NCBI RefSeq assembly: GCF_003290445.1 | Contig: NZ_CP021781.1 | Location: 1,798,001 to 1,862,000 of the forward strand | Source of the DNA: Francisella adeliensis | GTDB lineage: Bacteria; Pseudomonadota; Gammaproteobacteria; Francisellales; Francisellaceae | Direction: 5' to 3' | DNA: 64,000 bases | Shown: positions 46,796 to 55,446 of the stretch, in pieces | Numbering within the stretch: position 1 is the stretch's first letter | How the letters are laid out: the number at the start of each line of letters is the position of its first letter | Program-made: the position numbers and the translations under genes | Notes under the pieces: generated by a model | What the model saw: the letters and a program-made list of their open reading frames with translations, nothing else | What the model was told of the DNA's origin: nothing | Database searches by the model: none

Positions 46796-47696
46796 GCCCT
46801 GCCACCCCATAATTTATTGTTTTAACCAAATCATCATTAGTCGCCATCTCAAAAAATGCCATTTTGTATTGGCGTGAAAAATCTTTAATAGCACTATGCC
46901 TAGTATTATATATGTCTTTATAAACTTTATACTGCCTAGTATTTGCAGCATCAAAAACTAAGCTTTCTTCACCATCACTAAAATTATAAATATCTTTCGC
47001 TGGCAACTCTTTTTCTAATGGATCATAACTAAACATATTAATAATCTCATTTTTTTTAGCTAATAATTTTAAATATTGTCTAGCTTCTGAATTAAACCCA
47101 TCAAAATCACCCATTACAACTATCACACTATTACTACGAGCCTTCGCATAAAGAAACTTTAACGCATCAGCCAAACCTTTATCAGTGCTTATTTGAGGTT
47201 GTTTATTATCTATTGTTACATGATTTAATATTTTTACTAGAGCTGATTTATCTTGTTTAGCAGGATAAAAACTATATCCCTCATCATCAAAAATCACTCC
47301 GCCAACTTTCTCATGAGCCTCTAATGCTCCAAAACCAATTAAAGCTGTAGCATTTGCAACTTTTACAGATTTAAAACATTCTCGTGTACCAAACTTCATT
47401 GTAGTGCTTTGATCTACTACAAAGTATAATGTTCGCTCTCTTTCCTCATGATAGACCTTTGTATATGGCTTACCTAGTCTTGCTGTTAAAGACCAATGCA
47501 TTAGCCTGATATCATCGCCAGGCTGATAATGTCTAACCTCATCAAAATCCATCCCACGACCTTTAGCCTTGGATGATTTACTTCCAGCATTTACTGAATT
47601 TACTTTTTGATTAGCAAATAACTTCAAGGCTTTTGCTCGATAACGATAACTCAATAATTCATTGATATCTGGCTTTATACCTTTATAGCTTTTCAT
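46785..47696 (-). CDS. DUF58 protein (VWA-like) of the Bat operon
   Basis: A 303-residue cytoplasmic protein with the DUF58 signature GMDFDEVRHYQPGDDIRLMH (about 48-67), then WSLTARLGKPYTKVYHEERE and VVDQSTTMKFGTRE, a degenerate MIDAS-type VWA segment. DUF58 genes nearly always lie next to MoxR ATPases, as here (38 bases downstream of moxR). It may recruit the ATPase to the BatA/BatB complex; function is inferred from context. Confidence 0.9.
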   Translation of the reverse strand: MKSYKGIKPDINELLSYRYRAKALKLFANQKVNSVNAGSKSSKAKGRGMDFDEVRHYQPGDDIRLMHWSLTARLGKPYTKVYHEERERTLYFVVDQSTTMKFGTRECFKSVKVANATALIGFGALEAHEKVGGVIFDDEGYSFYPAKQDKSALVKILNHVTIDNKQPQISTDKGLADALKFLYAKARSNSVIVVMGDFDGFNSEARQYLKLLAKKNEIINMFSYDPLEKELPAKDIYNFSDGEESLVFDAANTRQYKVYKDIYNTRHSAIKDFSRQYKMAFFEMATNDDLVKTINYGVAGHAT

Positions 47697-47734
47697 TCTC
47701 TAATAAGCTCCATACGAAGTACTATCTTTCTAGC

Positions 47735-48691
47735 TTATGGGATTGGTACAGCTTTTAATAGTTTTGTAATAACATCATCAGTAGTAACACCATCTACTTC
47801 AGCTTCAAATGTAAGCAGGATTCTATGACGAAGAACTTCATAAATTACAGCATGTATATCACTTGGGGATACAAAATCGCAACCATTTAACCAAGCATGA
47901 GCACGAGCAGCTCTATCAAGAGATATTGTTCCACGAGGACTAGCCCCAAAGGATACCCATTTAGCAATATCTTGGCTATACTTCTCTGGATGACGAGATG
48001 CTAATATAAGCTCTATCATATACTCTTCTATTACTTGAGATACCTGTACATTCAAAACTTCTTTCTGTGCTGCGAAGATAGTATCTTGATGAATACTAGG
48101 GTGTTCAATAACATATCCTAAAGCTTCTCCTCGACTTATGGCTAAGATTTTGGCCTCTGTCTTTGGATCTGGATATTGAATTTTAACAAACATCATAAAT
48201 CTGTCTAGCTGAGCCTCTGGTAGTGGGTAAGTTCCCTCTTGCTCAATAGGGTTTTGAGTTGCCATCACCATAAACAGGTCTGATAATGGATAAGTTTTCT
48301 TGCCTACTGTTATTTGCTTCTCACCCATTGCTTCTAATAATGCTGACTGAACTTTAGCTGGAGCACGGTTTATCTCATCCGCTAATAAAAGATTATGAAA
48401 TAACGGTCCTGTTTGAAACTCAAAACTTTGTTGTTGTGGTACGTAAATCTCAGTACCAGTAAGATCTGCCGGCAATAAATCAGGAGTAAACTGAACACGA
48501 TGATAAGAGCAATCTATACTTTCAGATAAAGTTTTAATCGCTGTAGTTTTTGCAAGCCCTGGCGCGCCCTCTACAAGTAAGTGTCCACCACCTAATAATG
48601 CTATCAAAAGTCTTTTATTTAAGCTTTCTTGACCAACCACACGATTATTCAAAAACTCTAAAAGTTGGTTAAATTCACTATGTACAGACAC
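47735..48691 (-). CDS. MoxR-family AAA+ ATPase
   Basis: An ATPase of about 318 residues. Walker A is HLLVEGAPGLAKTTAIKTL, with RVQFTPDLLPADLTGTEIY, Walker B NLLLADEINRAPAKVQSALL, MATQNPIEQEGTYPLPEAQ and the arginine finger in the SFGASPRGTISL block. Start: the open frame begins with TTG 48703, but GTG at 48691 has GGAG 6 bases upstream and is preferred. It is first in the operon moxR-DUF58-DUF4381-batA-batB-batC-batD (then pcp), a chaperone-like system linked in other bacteria to oxidative and envelope stress. Confidence 0.92.
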   Translation of the reverse strand: MSVHSEFNQLLEFLNNRVVGQESLNKRLLIALLGGGHLLVEGAPGLAKTTAIKTLSESIDCSYHRVQFTPDLLPADLTGTEIYVPQQQSFEFQTGPLFHNLLLADEINRAPAKVQSALLEAMGEKQITVGKKTYPLSDLFMVMATQNPIEQEGTYPLPEAQLDRFMMFVKIQYPDPKTEAKILAISRGEALGYVIEHPSIHQDTIFAAQKEVLNVQVSQVIEEYMIELILASRHPEKYSQDIAKWVSFGASPRGTISLDRAARAHAWLNGCDFVSPSDIHAVIYEVLRHRILLTFEAEVDGVTTDDVITKLLKAVPIP

Positions 48692-48801
48692 TAATCTCTC
48701 CAAGAATTAAAATATTTGCCTGTTTAAAAGTATAAGGGCAAATGTTTATTTATCAAGAAGATTTAAAAAGTAAAAGGTATGTTAAAGTGCTAAAAAGCTA
48801 A

Positions 48802-49653
48802 TTAACCTAAACAAAGACTGATGACAGTAACTACAATTATAGATATTTTAAAAACAGTCTTAGCATAAGCTCTATCATCATCCTGCTTATATGATACTAC
48901 TGATTTGTATAACCAGTATATAGCCACAAACATACAGACAACAAACGAAACTAAGTCTGCTGTGCCTAGCAAATACGGTATGCTACACGAAACCACAAAA
49001 GGCACAAGATAAACTAACATTATCTTTTTTGTATAGGCAACACCTTTAACCAAAGGTAACATTGGAAGACTAACTTTTTTATAATCATCCTTATATAACA
49101 TAGCTATAGCGTACGAGTGTGGTATCTGCCAAAAGAAGAGTATTAAGAACAATCCTAAAGCATTATAGTCTAGACCATTTACTACAGCAGTATAGCCTGC
49201 TACAGGCGGAATAGCCCCAGATATACCACCAAGCACAGTAGCATGGATAGTAAGTCTTTTCGAGATAGTATATATAACTACATAAACTACAAAGCCAACT
49301 AAAATTATATATAAAGTAAGCGGGTTGACTAGAGCATATAAAATCATACAGCTTAACACAAAAAGTATCGAACCATATACTAAAGCCATAGCTAAAGATA
49401 TATCGCCTGTTACGAGTGGTCGCTTTTGTGTGCGCTCCATAGTACTGTCTATGTCTTGGTCATAGCAGTTATTGAATACACAGCCAGAAGCTATCATCAA
49501 TGCTACACCAATCATTACATATAAAAAAAGAGTAATATATTCAAAGCCAATTTGGCGATGAGTAGCTAATAAAAAACCACCAGTAAGAGTGATTAAATTA
49601 CCAAAGATGATACCTGGTTTAGCTAATTGAAAATAATTTTTGAAAGAAGACAT
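48802..49653 (-). CDS. cyoE: protoheme IX farnesyltransferase (heme O synthase)
   Basis: A 283-residue, multi-TM UbiA-family prenyltransferase making heme O for the bo3 oxidase. The first Asp-rich motif is NNCYDQDIDSTMERTQKRPL (about 62-81), and YTISKR with GAIPPVAGY and FFWQIPHSYAIAMLYKDDYK form the second conserved block. Length as usual. It is last in cyoABCDE, 15 bases after cyoD. Confidence 0.95.
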   Translation of the reverse strand: MSSFKNYFQLAKPGIIFGNLITLTGGFLLATHRQIGFEYITLFLYVMIGVALMIASGCVFNNCYDQDIDSTMERTQKRPLVTGDISLAMALVYGSILFVLSCMILYALVNPLTLYIILVGFVVYVVIYTISKRLTIHATVLGGISGAIPPVAGYTAVVNGLDYNALGLFLILFFWQIPHSYAIAMLYKDDYKKVSLPMLPLVKGVAYTKKIMLVYLVPFVVSCSIPYLLGTADLVSFVVCMFVAIYWLYKSVVSYKQDDDRAYAKTVFKISIIVVTVISLCLG

Positions 49654-49668
49654 ATTAAGAAATTATGA

Positions 49669-49995
49669 TTACATCATCATTGCATATAGATCGAACATAA
49701 TCCACATTGTACCAGCAAGAATAATTGCTACTACCATTACAGCAAATATAGCACTTACTAAGTTCCAACGAGCTTCTGAATCTGTACTTAAATGCAAGAA
49801 GTATACTAGCTGAACAAATAATTGAGTTATAGCAAGCACCGCTACCGCAATACACAATACTGCAGGAGAAAACACCTTAAAACCAACTAATGCGAAAGCT
49901 ATTGTTGTAATAACTATTGAAAATACAAAACCTTTTATATAAGTCTTGTGCGTACCATAAGCAGCACCAGTATCTTTATCATATAATCCTGACAT
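49669..49995 (-). CDS. cyoD: cytochrome bo3 oxidase subunit IV
   Basis: A 108-residue, three-TM protein typical of CyoD: GTHKTYIKGFVFSIVITTIA, then AVLAITQLFVQLVYFLHLST and a final helix. It stabilises the oxidase. It follows cyoC after a single base. Confidence 0.93.
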   Translation of the reverse strand: MSGLYDKDTGAAYGTHKTYIKGFVFSIVITTIAFALVGFKVFSPAVLCIAVAVLAITQLFVQLVYFLHLSTDSEARWNLVSAIFAVMVVAIILAGTMWIMFDLYAMMM

Positions 49996-49996
49996 A

Positions 49997-50602
49997 TTAT
50001 ACCGCTCCTAATAAATAAACTATTGAGAATACAAATATCCATACGATATCTAAGAAATGCCAAAATAAACCTAAATAAGTCATTTTAGTCTTAGTCATCG
50101 GTGTCATGCCATGCTTTTTAAGTTGGAATATCATGCTAACGATCCATATAAGACCCATAGATACATGAAGACCATGTGTACCGACTAAAGTAAAGAATGA
50201 TGACAGGAATGCACTACTAGCCCAAGTATGACCTTCCATTGCAAGCTCATAAAACTCATGAACCTCCATAATGATAAAGCCTAAACCTAGGAAGAATGTA
50301 ACCCATAAAAACTTAATCACATGATTAATGTTATCAGAATTACGATTAAGCATTGCTAAACCAAAAGTAAAACTACTTACAAGTAGTAGCATAGTTTCCA
50401 CAAAAACATAAGGTAAGCTAAAAAGCTCTTGAGCATCAGCTCCACCAAATGTATGCTTGTGAAACACCGCATATACAGCGAACAGTGTAGCAAAAAGCAC
50501 ACAGTCACTCATAATATAAATCCAAAAACCAAAGACGTTCTTAGAACCATCGAAGTGATGATGGTCGTCGTGGTGATTGTTATCTGCAGTTACTGTACTC
50601 AT
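49997..50602 (-). CDS. cyoC: cytochrome bo3 oxidase subunit III
   Basis: A 201-residue, five-TM protein of the heme-copper oxidase subunit III family: FGFWIYIMSDCVLFATLFAV, FLGLGFIIMEVHEFYELA, FFTLVGTHGLHVSMGLIW and YWHFLDIVWIFVFSIVYL-like end (LFWHFLDIVW). The N-terminal tail is His/Asp rich (NNHHDDHHHFDG). Start and cyoB stop share a base. Confidence 0.95.
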   Translation of the reverse strand: MSTVTADNNHHDDHHHFDGSKNVFGFWIYIMSDCVLFATLFAVYAVFHKHTFGGADAQELFSLPYVFVETMLLLVSSFTFGLAMLNRNSDNINHVIKFLWVTFFLGLGFIIMEVHEFYELAMEGHTWASSAFLSSFFTLVGTHGLHVSMGLIWIVSMIFQLKKHGMTPMTKTKMTYLGLFWHFLDIVWIFVFSIVYLLGAV

Positions 50603-52629
50603 TATCGTAACTCCCCTTCTTTTGTATATTTACTTTCAACTTCTTTGACTTCTTTTGCTTTCACATAGTAGTCAATACTATAGTCAAAAGATCTGCGTAA
50701 AACTGTACCGATCATACCAACAACACCTACAGCAGCAAGCCACCATATATGCCATACCATAGCAAAACCAAATACAAAACTAAATATCCCTATGATTAGA
50801 CCTACAGATGTGTTTTTAGGCATATGAACATCTTCATAAGTCTTTTCAGCATCTACAGGCTTACCATCAAAGCTAAGACCTTTTTCTTTTTGTGACCAGA
50901 AATCATCTCTATCAGAAACTTCTGGTTCATGTGAAAAGTTATAAAATGGTACTGGAGAAGGTATAGCCCACTCTAAAGTACGACCAGAACCCCAAACATC
51001 AGCACCCACACGATTTTGATCTCTATCGCGAATACTTACAACTAACTGAAGCACTTGGAAGAATATACCTAAAGCAATAATCATAGCACCAAACCATGCT
51101 ACAACTAATAGTGTTTGGTAACCAGTAGAAGCATCGTAGTGATACAATCTTCTAGTCATACCCATCATACCAAGTACATATAAAGGCATAAATGCTACAA
51201 AGAACCCTATAAACCAACACCAGAAACCATATTTACCTAAACGCTCATTTAGCGTAAATCCGAAGATTTTAGGGAACCAGTAAGTAAGACCAGCAAACGC
51301 ACCAAATACTACACCACCAATAATTACATTATGGAAGTGAGCAATCAGGAATACACTGTTATGCATTTGGAAGTCAACACCAGGAACTGATAATAATACA
51401 CCTGTCATACCACCTACAGAGAAGACAATCATAAAGCCAACTAACCACAACATTGGTGTAGTAAATGCTATACGACCTCTAAACATAGTGAACAACCAGT
51501 TAAATATCTTCACACCTGTTGGTATCGCGATAATCATCGTCATAATACCGAAGAAGGCATTTACATTTGCACTTGCACCCATCGTAAAGAAGTGATGTAG
51601 CCATACTGCAAATGATAAAACTGTAATTGCAATAGTTGCCCAAACCATAGTCGCATAACCAAACAATGGTTTTTTAGAGAATGTTGCAACAACTTCTGAG
51701 TACACACCAAACATAGGAAGCACAAGAATATATACTTCTGGGTGACCCCAAATCCATATTAGATTTACATACATCATCTGATCACCACCACCTGAAGTAG
51801 TGAAGAAGTGAGTACCAAAGTATCTATCTAAAGTAAGAAGACCTAGTGTAACCGTTAATACAGGGAACGCAGCTATCACAAGAATAACAGAACATAATGA
51901 AGCCCAAGTAAATACAGGCATTTTCATTAAAGTCATACCTTTGCAACGCATCTTAATGATAGTTACAAAGAAGTTGATACCAGTCATTAGTGTACCGATA
52001 CCTGAAATCTGTAATCCCCAAATATAATAATCTGTTCCAACTGTCGGACTATAAGTTATGTCTGAGAATGGTGGGTAAGCTAACCAACCAGCATGCGCAA
52101 AATCACCTACCAATAAAGAAATATTGATAAGCATTGCGCCAACTACGAATAGCCAGAAACTTAATGAGTTCATATAAGGAAATGCTACATCTCTAGCACC
52201 AATCTGAAGAGGAATCACCCAGTTCATAAGTGCAAAAATCAATGGCATAGCAACGAAGAAAATCATGATTACACCATGAGCAGTAAAAATCTGATCAAAA
52301 TGCTCAGGAATCAAGTATCCTGTGCTATCGCCAGAAGCTAATGCTTGTTGTGTTCTCATCATCGCGGCATCAACGAAACCACGAACCATCATTACTAAAG
52401 CTACGATTACATACATCGTACCTATTTTCTTATGGTCAATAGTTGTAAACCACTCACTCCATAAGTATCCCCACTTTTTAAAATAAGTAATTCCACCAAG
52501 TAATGCCACACCGCCGACCGATATACCTATAAACATAACAAGTATGATTAATTGTTGGCTTACCGGTTCATACAAGTATGGAAAAACCAGATGCGGATCA
52601 CTTAGCTTTCCGATTAATGCTTCTAGCAT
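50602..52629 (-). CDS. cyoB: cytochrome bo3 oxidase subunit I
   Basis: A 675-residue heme-copper oxidase catalytic subunit that reduces O2 to water and pumps protons. It has the low-spin heme ligand region [17 protein letters not shown], the CuB/cross-linked site [14 protein letters not shown], the CuB histidines [16 protein letters not shown], and [13 protein letters not shown] with the heme ligands. Full length compared with E. coli CyoB (663). It is preceded by cyoA after a 64-base gap. Confidence 0.97.
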   Translation of the reverse strand: MLEALIGKLSDPHLVFPYLYEPVSQQLIILVMFIGISVGGVALLGGITYFKKWGYLWSEWFTTIDHKKIGTMYVIVALVMMVRGFVDAAMMRTQQALASGDSTGYLIPEHFDQIFTAHGVIMIFFVAMPLIFALMNWVIPLQIGARDVAFPYMNSLSFWLFVVGAMLINISLLVGDFAHAGWLAYPPFSDITYSPTVGTDYYIWGLQISGIGTLMTGINFFVTIIKMRCKGMTLMKMPVFTWASLCSVILVIAAFPVLTVTLGLLTLDRYFGTHFFTTSGGGDQMMYVNLIWIWGHPEVYILVLPMFGVYSEVVATFSKKPLFGYATMVWATIAITVLSFAVWLHHFFTMGASANVNAFFGIMTMIIAIPTGVKIFNWLFTMFRGRIAFTTPMLWLVGFMIVFSVGGMTGVLLSVPGVDFQMHNSVFLIAHFHNVIIGGVVFGAFAGLTYWFPKIFGFTLNERLGKYGFWCWFIGFFVAFMPLYVLGMMGMTRRLYHYDASTGYQTLLVVAWFGAMIIALGIFFQVLQLVVSIRDRDQNRVGADVWGSGRTLEWAIPSPVPFYNFSHEPEVSDRDDFWSQKEKGLSFDGKPVDAEKTYEDVHMPKNTSVGLIIGIFSFVFGFAMVWHIWWLAAVGVVGMIGTVLRRSFDYSIDYYVKAKEVKEVESKYTKEGELR

Positions 52630-52693
52630 GCTATTCTCCTATTTACTGTACTACTTTTATTTTATTTATAACTTCTAATATCTTGCAACTTAA

Positions 52694-53590
52694 TTACATT
52701 GCCATGTGGTGCATATCACCCATTTTTCCCATGTCGCCTGGCTTATAGTTAGGCATCATATAAGACATGACGATATCACTAAATAGATTCTTATCAACAT
52801 CTGAATAGTAAGCCACAGGATTAGCAATAGATTGCTTAACAAGGTTACCCCAGAAGTAATCCCAAGTTAATGCTTGATGTTTGCCATCTTGTACTGTAGT
52901 AACCCACTTATCAAAGTCTCCCTGATCTACAACATGAGCATAGAACTGCATTTCAGCAAACCCTGTGCCTGTGTAGTTAGCTGAGAAACCACGATACTTA
53001 CCATTATTTGTCGCAATAATATGCAACTGTGTAGTCATACCCGTCATTGCATAAATCTGACCACCAAGCTCAGGGATGATAAATGAGTTCATCGGAGCTG
53101 CAGATGTAATCTTGAAGTTTACTGGGCGATCTTTAGGAAGCTCAAGATAATTTACTGTAGCAATATCTTGCTCAGGATATATAAACATCCATTTCCAGTC
53201 CAATGCTACAACATCAATCTCAAGAGGTTTTTTATTTGACTCTAAGGCTTTATAAGGGCTAAGAGAGTGTGTTGTTGTCCAAACCATTATGCCTAATATT
53301 AAGATAAGCACAGCAGGTATACCCCAACATACAACTTCTAGCGCTGTACTGTGAGTCCACTCTGGTCTATACTTAGCATTTGCACCTTCACGGTAGCGCC
53401 AAGCGAACCATAAAGTTAATATTATCACAGGGACAACCACTATAAGCATAAGAACTGTAGCAATTATGAATAACTCTTTTTCTTGTGCTGTAATTACGCC
53501 ATTTGGATTCCAAATACCACCCTTACAACCAGCTAAAGATAGTACAGCCAATACACTCAATAATATAGCTATATATTTTTTTAATTTCAT
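52694..53590 (-). CDS. cyoA: cytochrome bo3 oxidase subunit II
   Basis: A 298-residue lipoprotein subunit. Its signal peptide has lipobox LSLAGC (Cys22), then two TM helices (IIATVLMLIVVVPVIILTLW and WGIPAVLILILGIMVW) and a periplasmic cupredoxin-like domain (LDWKWMFIYPEQDIATVNYL, FIIPELGGQIYAMTGM, YRGFSANYTGTGFAEM). The CuA ligands are absent, as expected for a quinol oxidase. The C-terminal tail is Met/His rich (GDMGKMGDMHHMAM). First gene of cyoABCDE. Confidence 0.96.
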   Translation of the reverse strand: MKLKKYIAILLSVLAVLSLAGCKGGIWNPNGVITAQEKELFIIATVLMLIVVVPVIILTLWFAWRYREGANAKYRPEWTHSTALEVVCWGIPAVLILILGIMVWTTTHSLSPYKALESNKKPLEIDVVALDWKWMFIYPEQDIATVNYLELPKDRPVNFKITSAAPMNSFIIPELGGQIYAMTGMTTQLHIIATNNGKYRGFSANYTGTGFAEMQFYAHVVDQGDFDKWVTTVQDGKHQALTWDYFWGNLVKQSIANPVAYYSDVDKNLFSDIVMSYMMPNYKPGDMGKMGDMHHMAM

Positions 53591-53662
53591 TATACAAGAT
53601 ACCTTTTTTATTATTTTATCTTAAAGTTGCGAATTTTACACACACCTCAACCGAGATACCAT

Positions 53663-53670
53663 ATTATACA
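53663..53670 (-). promoter_or_regulatory. extended -10 element upstream of cyoA
   Basis: On the minus strand TGTATAAT, a TG directly before a perfect TATAAT, lies 73 bases before the cyoA ATG. The region 17 bases upstream is a T-run with no good -35 hexamer, which fits an extended -10 promoter or one needing an activator. Confidence 0.5.
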
Positions 53671-53778
53671 GTAGCTTACAAAAAAAAACACCCAAAAAAA
53701 TCAATAAAGATTTAATTATAGGAGCCTTTTCGCTATACTCTTGCTACTAAATCATACTAGAGCAAAGTCACAACCAAC

Positions 53779-55140
53779 ATGTATCAAAACGAATTCAAAA
53801 CTACAACATACATATCTTTAATCTATTGTTTTAGAATGATTGGTCTATTTATAATATTTCCGATCTTTAGCCTATACATAAACCATCTAAGTGATGCCAC
53901 ACCATTTCTTATAGGCTTAGCTCTTGGAGTATATGGGCTTACACAAGCAATGCTTCAAATAGTACTAAGTATATGCTCTGACAAATATGGCCGTAAGCCT
54001 GTAATACTTTTTGGCTTGATACTATTCATAATAGGTAGTATTGTCGCTGCTCTCTCAACCAGCATTTATGGAATCATCATTGGTAGGGCCATTCAAGGTG
54101 CTGGAGCAATAGGAAGTACTCTTTCAGCATTGGTCGCTGATTCTACAAAAGAAGAAAACAGGCTAAAAGCAATGTCCTTAGTTGGCATGTCTATAGGATT
54201 TTCTTTTCTTATTGCGATGATGATAAGCTCTATTCTTAATAGCATTATAGGTCTTTCTGGTATATTTTGGCTGACTGCAATTTTTGGCTTCATAAGCATA
54301 TTTATGCTTAGCAGGATTCCAACACCAAAAACATCAACCTTCCATCACGAAGGAAAAACTGTATTTACACTCTTAAAAGATGTAGTAAGCCATAAAGAAT
54401 TGCTTAAACTTAACTATGGTATTTTCAGCTTACACGCTTGTTTAACCGCATTATTTATTGTTATTCCACCTATTATGACAAATATCTTAGAAGTAAAAGC
54501 TGATTACCAATGGGTAATATATCTACCTGTTTTAATAATATCTTTCTCAATGATGTTTCCATTTGTCATGATCGCTGAAGTAAAACGAAAAATGCGAAGC
54601 TACTTTATAATAGCTGTTGCGATTCTAAGTATCTCGATTGGCCTTCTTACTCTTAGTTATACGCATGTCTTCATACTAAGTGTTCTACTTACATTTTTCT
54701 TTGCCGCATTCACTTTTCTTGAATCATGCTTACCTTCTTTAGTTTCTAAGATAGCTCCTGTTGGTAGTAAAGGAACTGCAATGGGAGTATTTTCAAGCTG
54801 TCAGTTTTTCGGAATATTTGTAGGGGGTATGGTTGGCGGCGTTGTCTATCATCACTTTCACATAGCAGGAGTTCTAACTCTTTGTTTAACTCTTGGCATT
54901 TTATGGTTGATAGTATCAATAATGATGGCAGAGCCAACATATCTAAACTCAAAAATATATAAGCTGAAAAATAATTCCCATGATGCAAAAATAGCTCTAG
55001 AAGAAATACTTGCAGCACAAACAGGAGTTTATGAATATAACACATGCCTAGATGAGCAAGCGGTTTACATAAAAATTGATAAAAAAGAAATTGAAGAAGA
55101 AAATCTCGTAAAAAGAATTAAACACCTCATAATTTTTTAA
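53779..55140 (+). CDS. yajR: YajR-type MFS transporter with C-terminal YAM domain
   Basis: A 453-residue, 12-TM drug:H+ antiporter-like carrier. Motif A is SDKYGRKPVILFGLILF (about 71-87), and RMIGLFIIFPIFSLYINHL, GRAIQGAGAIGSTLSALVAD and SCLPSLVSKIAPVGSKGTAM match YajR. After TM12 a roughly 65-residue ferredoxin-like domain follows (YEYNTCLDEQAVYIKID...ENLVKRIKHLI), the YAM domain that defines YajR (454 residues in E. coli). Substrate unknown. Divergent from cyoA. Confidence 0.85.
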   Translation: MYQNEFKTTTYISLIYCFRMIGLFIIFPIFSLYINHLSDATPFLIGLALGVYGLTQAMLQIVLSICSDKYGRKPVILFGLILFIIGSIVAALSTSIYGIIIGRAIQGAGAIGSTLSALVADSTKEENRLKAMSLVGMSIGFSFLIAMMISSILNSIIGLSGIFWLTAIFGFISIFMLSRIPTPKTSTFHHEGKTVFTLLKDVVSHKELLKLNYGIFSLHACLTALFIVIPPIMTNILEVKADYQWVIYLPVLIISFSMMFPFVMIAEVKRKMRSYFIIAVAILSISIGLLTLSYTHVFILSVLLTFFFAAFTFLESCLPSLVSKIAPVGSKGTAMGVFSSCQFFGIFVGGMVGGVVYHHFHIAGVLTLCLTLGILWLIVSIMMAEPTYLNSKIYKLKNNSHDAKIALEEILAAQTGVYEYNTCLDEQAVYIKIDKKEIEEENLVKRIKHLIIF

Positions 55141-55446
55141 GCACAAATAATCTACATACTTTTTTTAAATGGCTCTTCAAAATCATAGTATTTAACTAGC
55201 ACATCAGCACTTAAACTATACTAAATCGGTACACTAAAAGCCTTTAAGCAGAAGGCTTTACGGCAATTTTAGGTTTTGTATTTCGATAACATCATGATAA
55301 ACTTTTATTAATTTTTGTTAACGTTAGTTGACTTTTGTTAATTTGTTAGATTTTCAACCTCCCAAATAACCCAACAAACAAGTTTTCTAAGTTAGAAAAA
55401 CAAAAATAACACAACACATTATTTTAAAATACAAGGAGAAGTCGAT
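55141..55446 (+). other. 306-base gap: cydAB control region
   Basis: No gene is seen. It holds an 8-bp hairpin AAAGCCTT/AAGGCTTT (55237-55259) without a U-run; a decamer-phased repeat block TTTTATTAAT, TTTTGTTAAC, GTTAGTTGAC, TTTTGTTAAT, TTGTTAGATT (55303-55352); a 17-bp operator-like palindrome (55383-55399); and a good ribosome site AAGGAG before cydA. The cydAB promoter should lie here, but no clean -35/-10 pair stands out. Confidence 0.6.
55383..55399. promoter_or_regulatory. operator-like palindrome upstream of cydA
   Basis: TTTTCTAA-G-TTAGAAAA is a perfect 8-bp inverted repeat around one central base, 48 bases before the cydA start. The single-base centre suits a dimeric regulator site better than an RNA hairpin. 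It does not match the classical Fnr (TTGAT-N4-ATCAA) pattern. The regulator is unknown. Confidence 0.45.

Noticed and set aside
55237-55259. Rho-independent terminator after yajR
   Set aside because: The 8-bp stem is perfect but there is no following U-run; kept only as a hairpin within the gap description.
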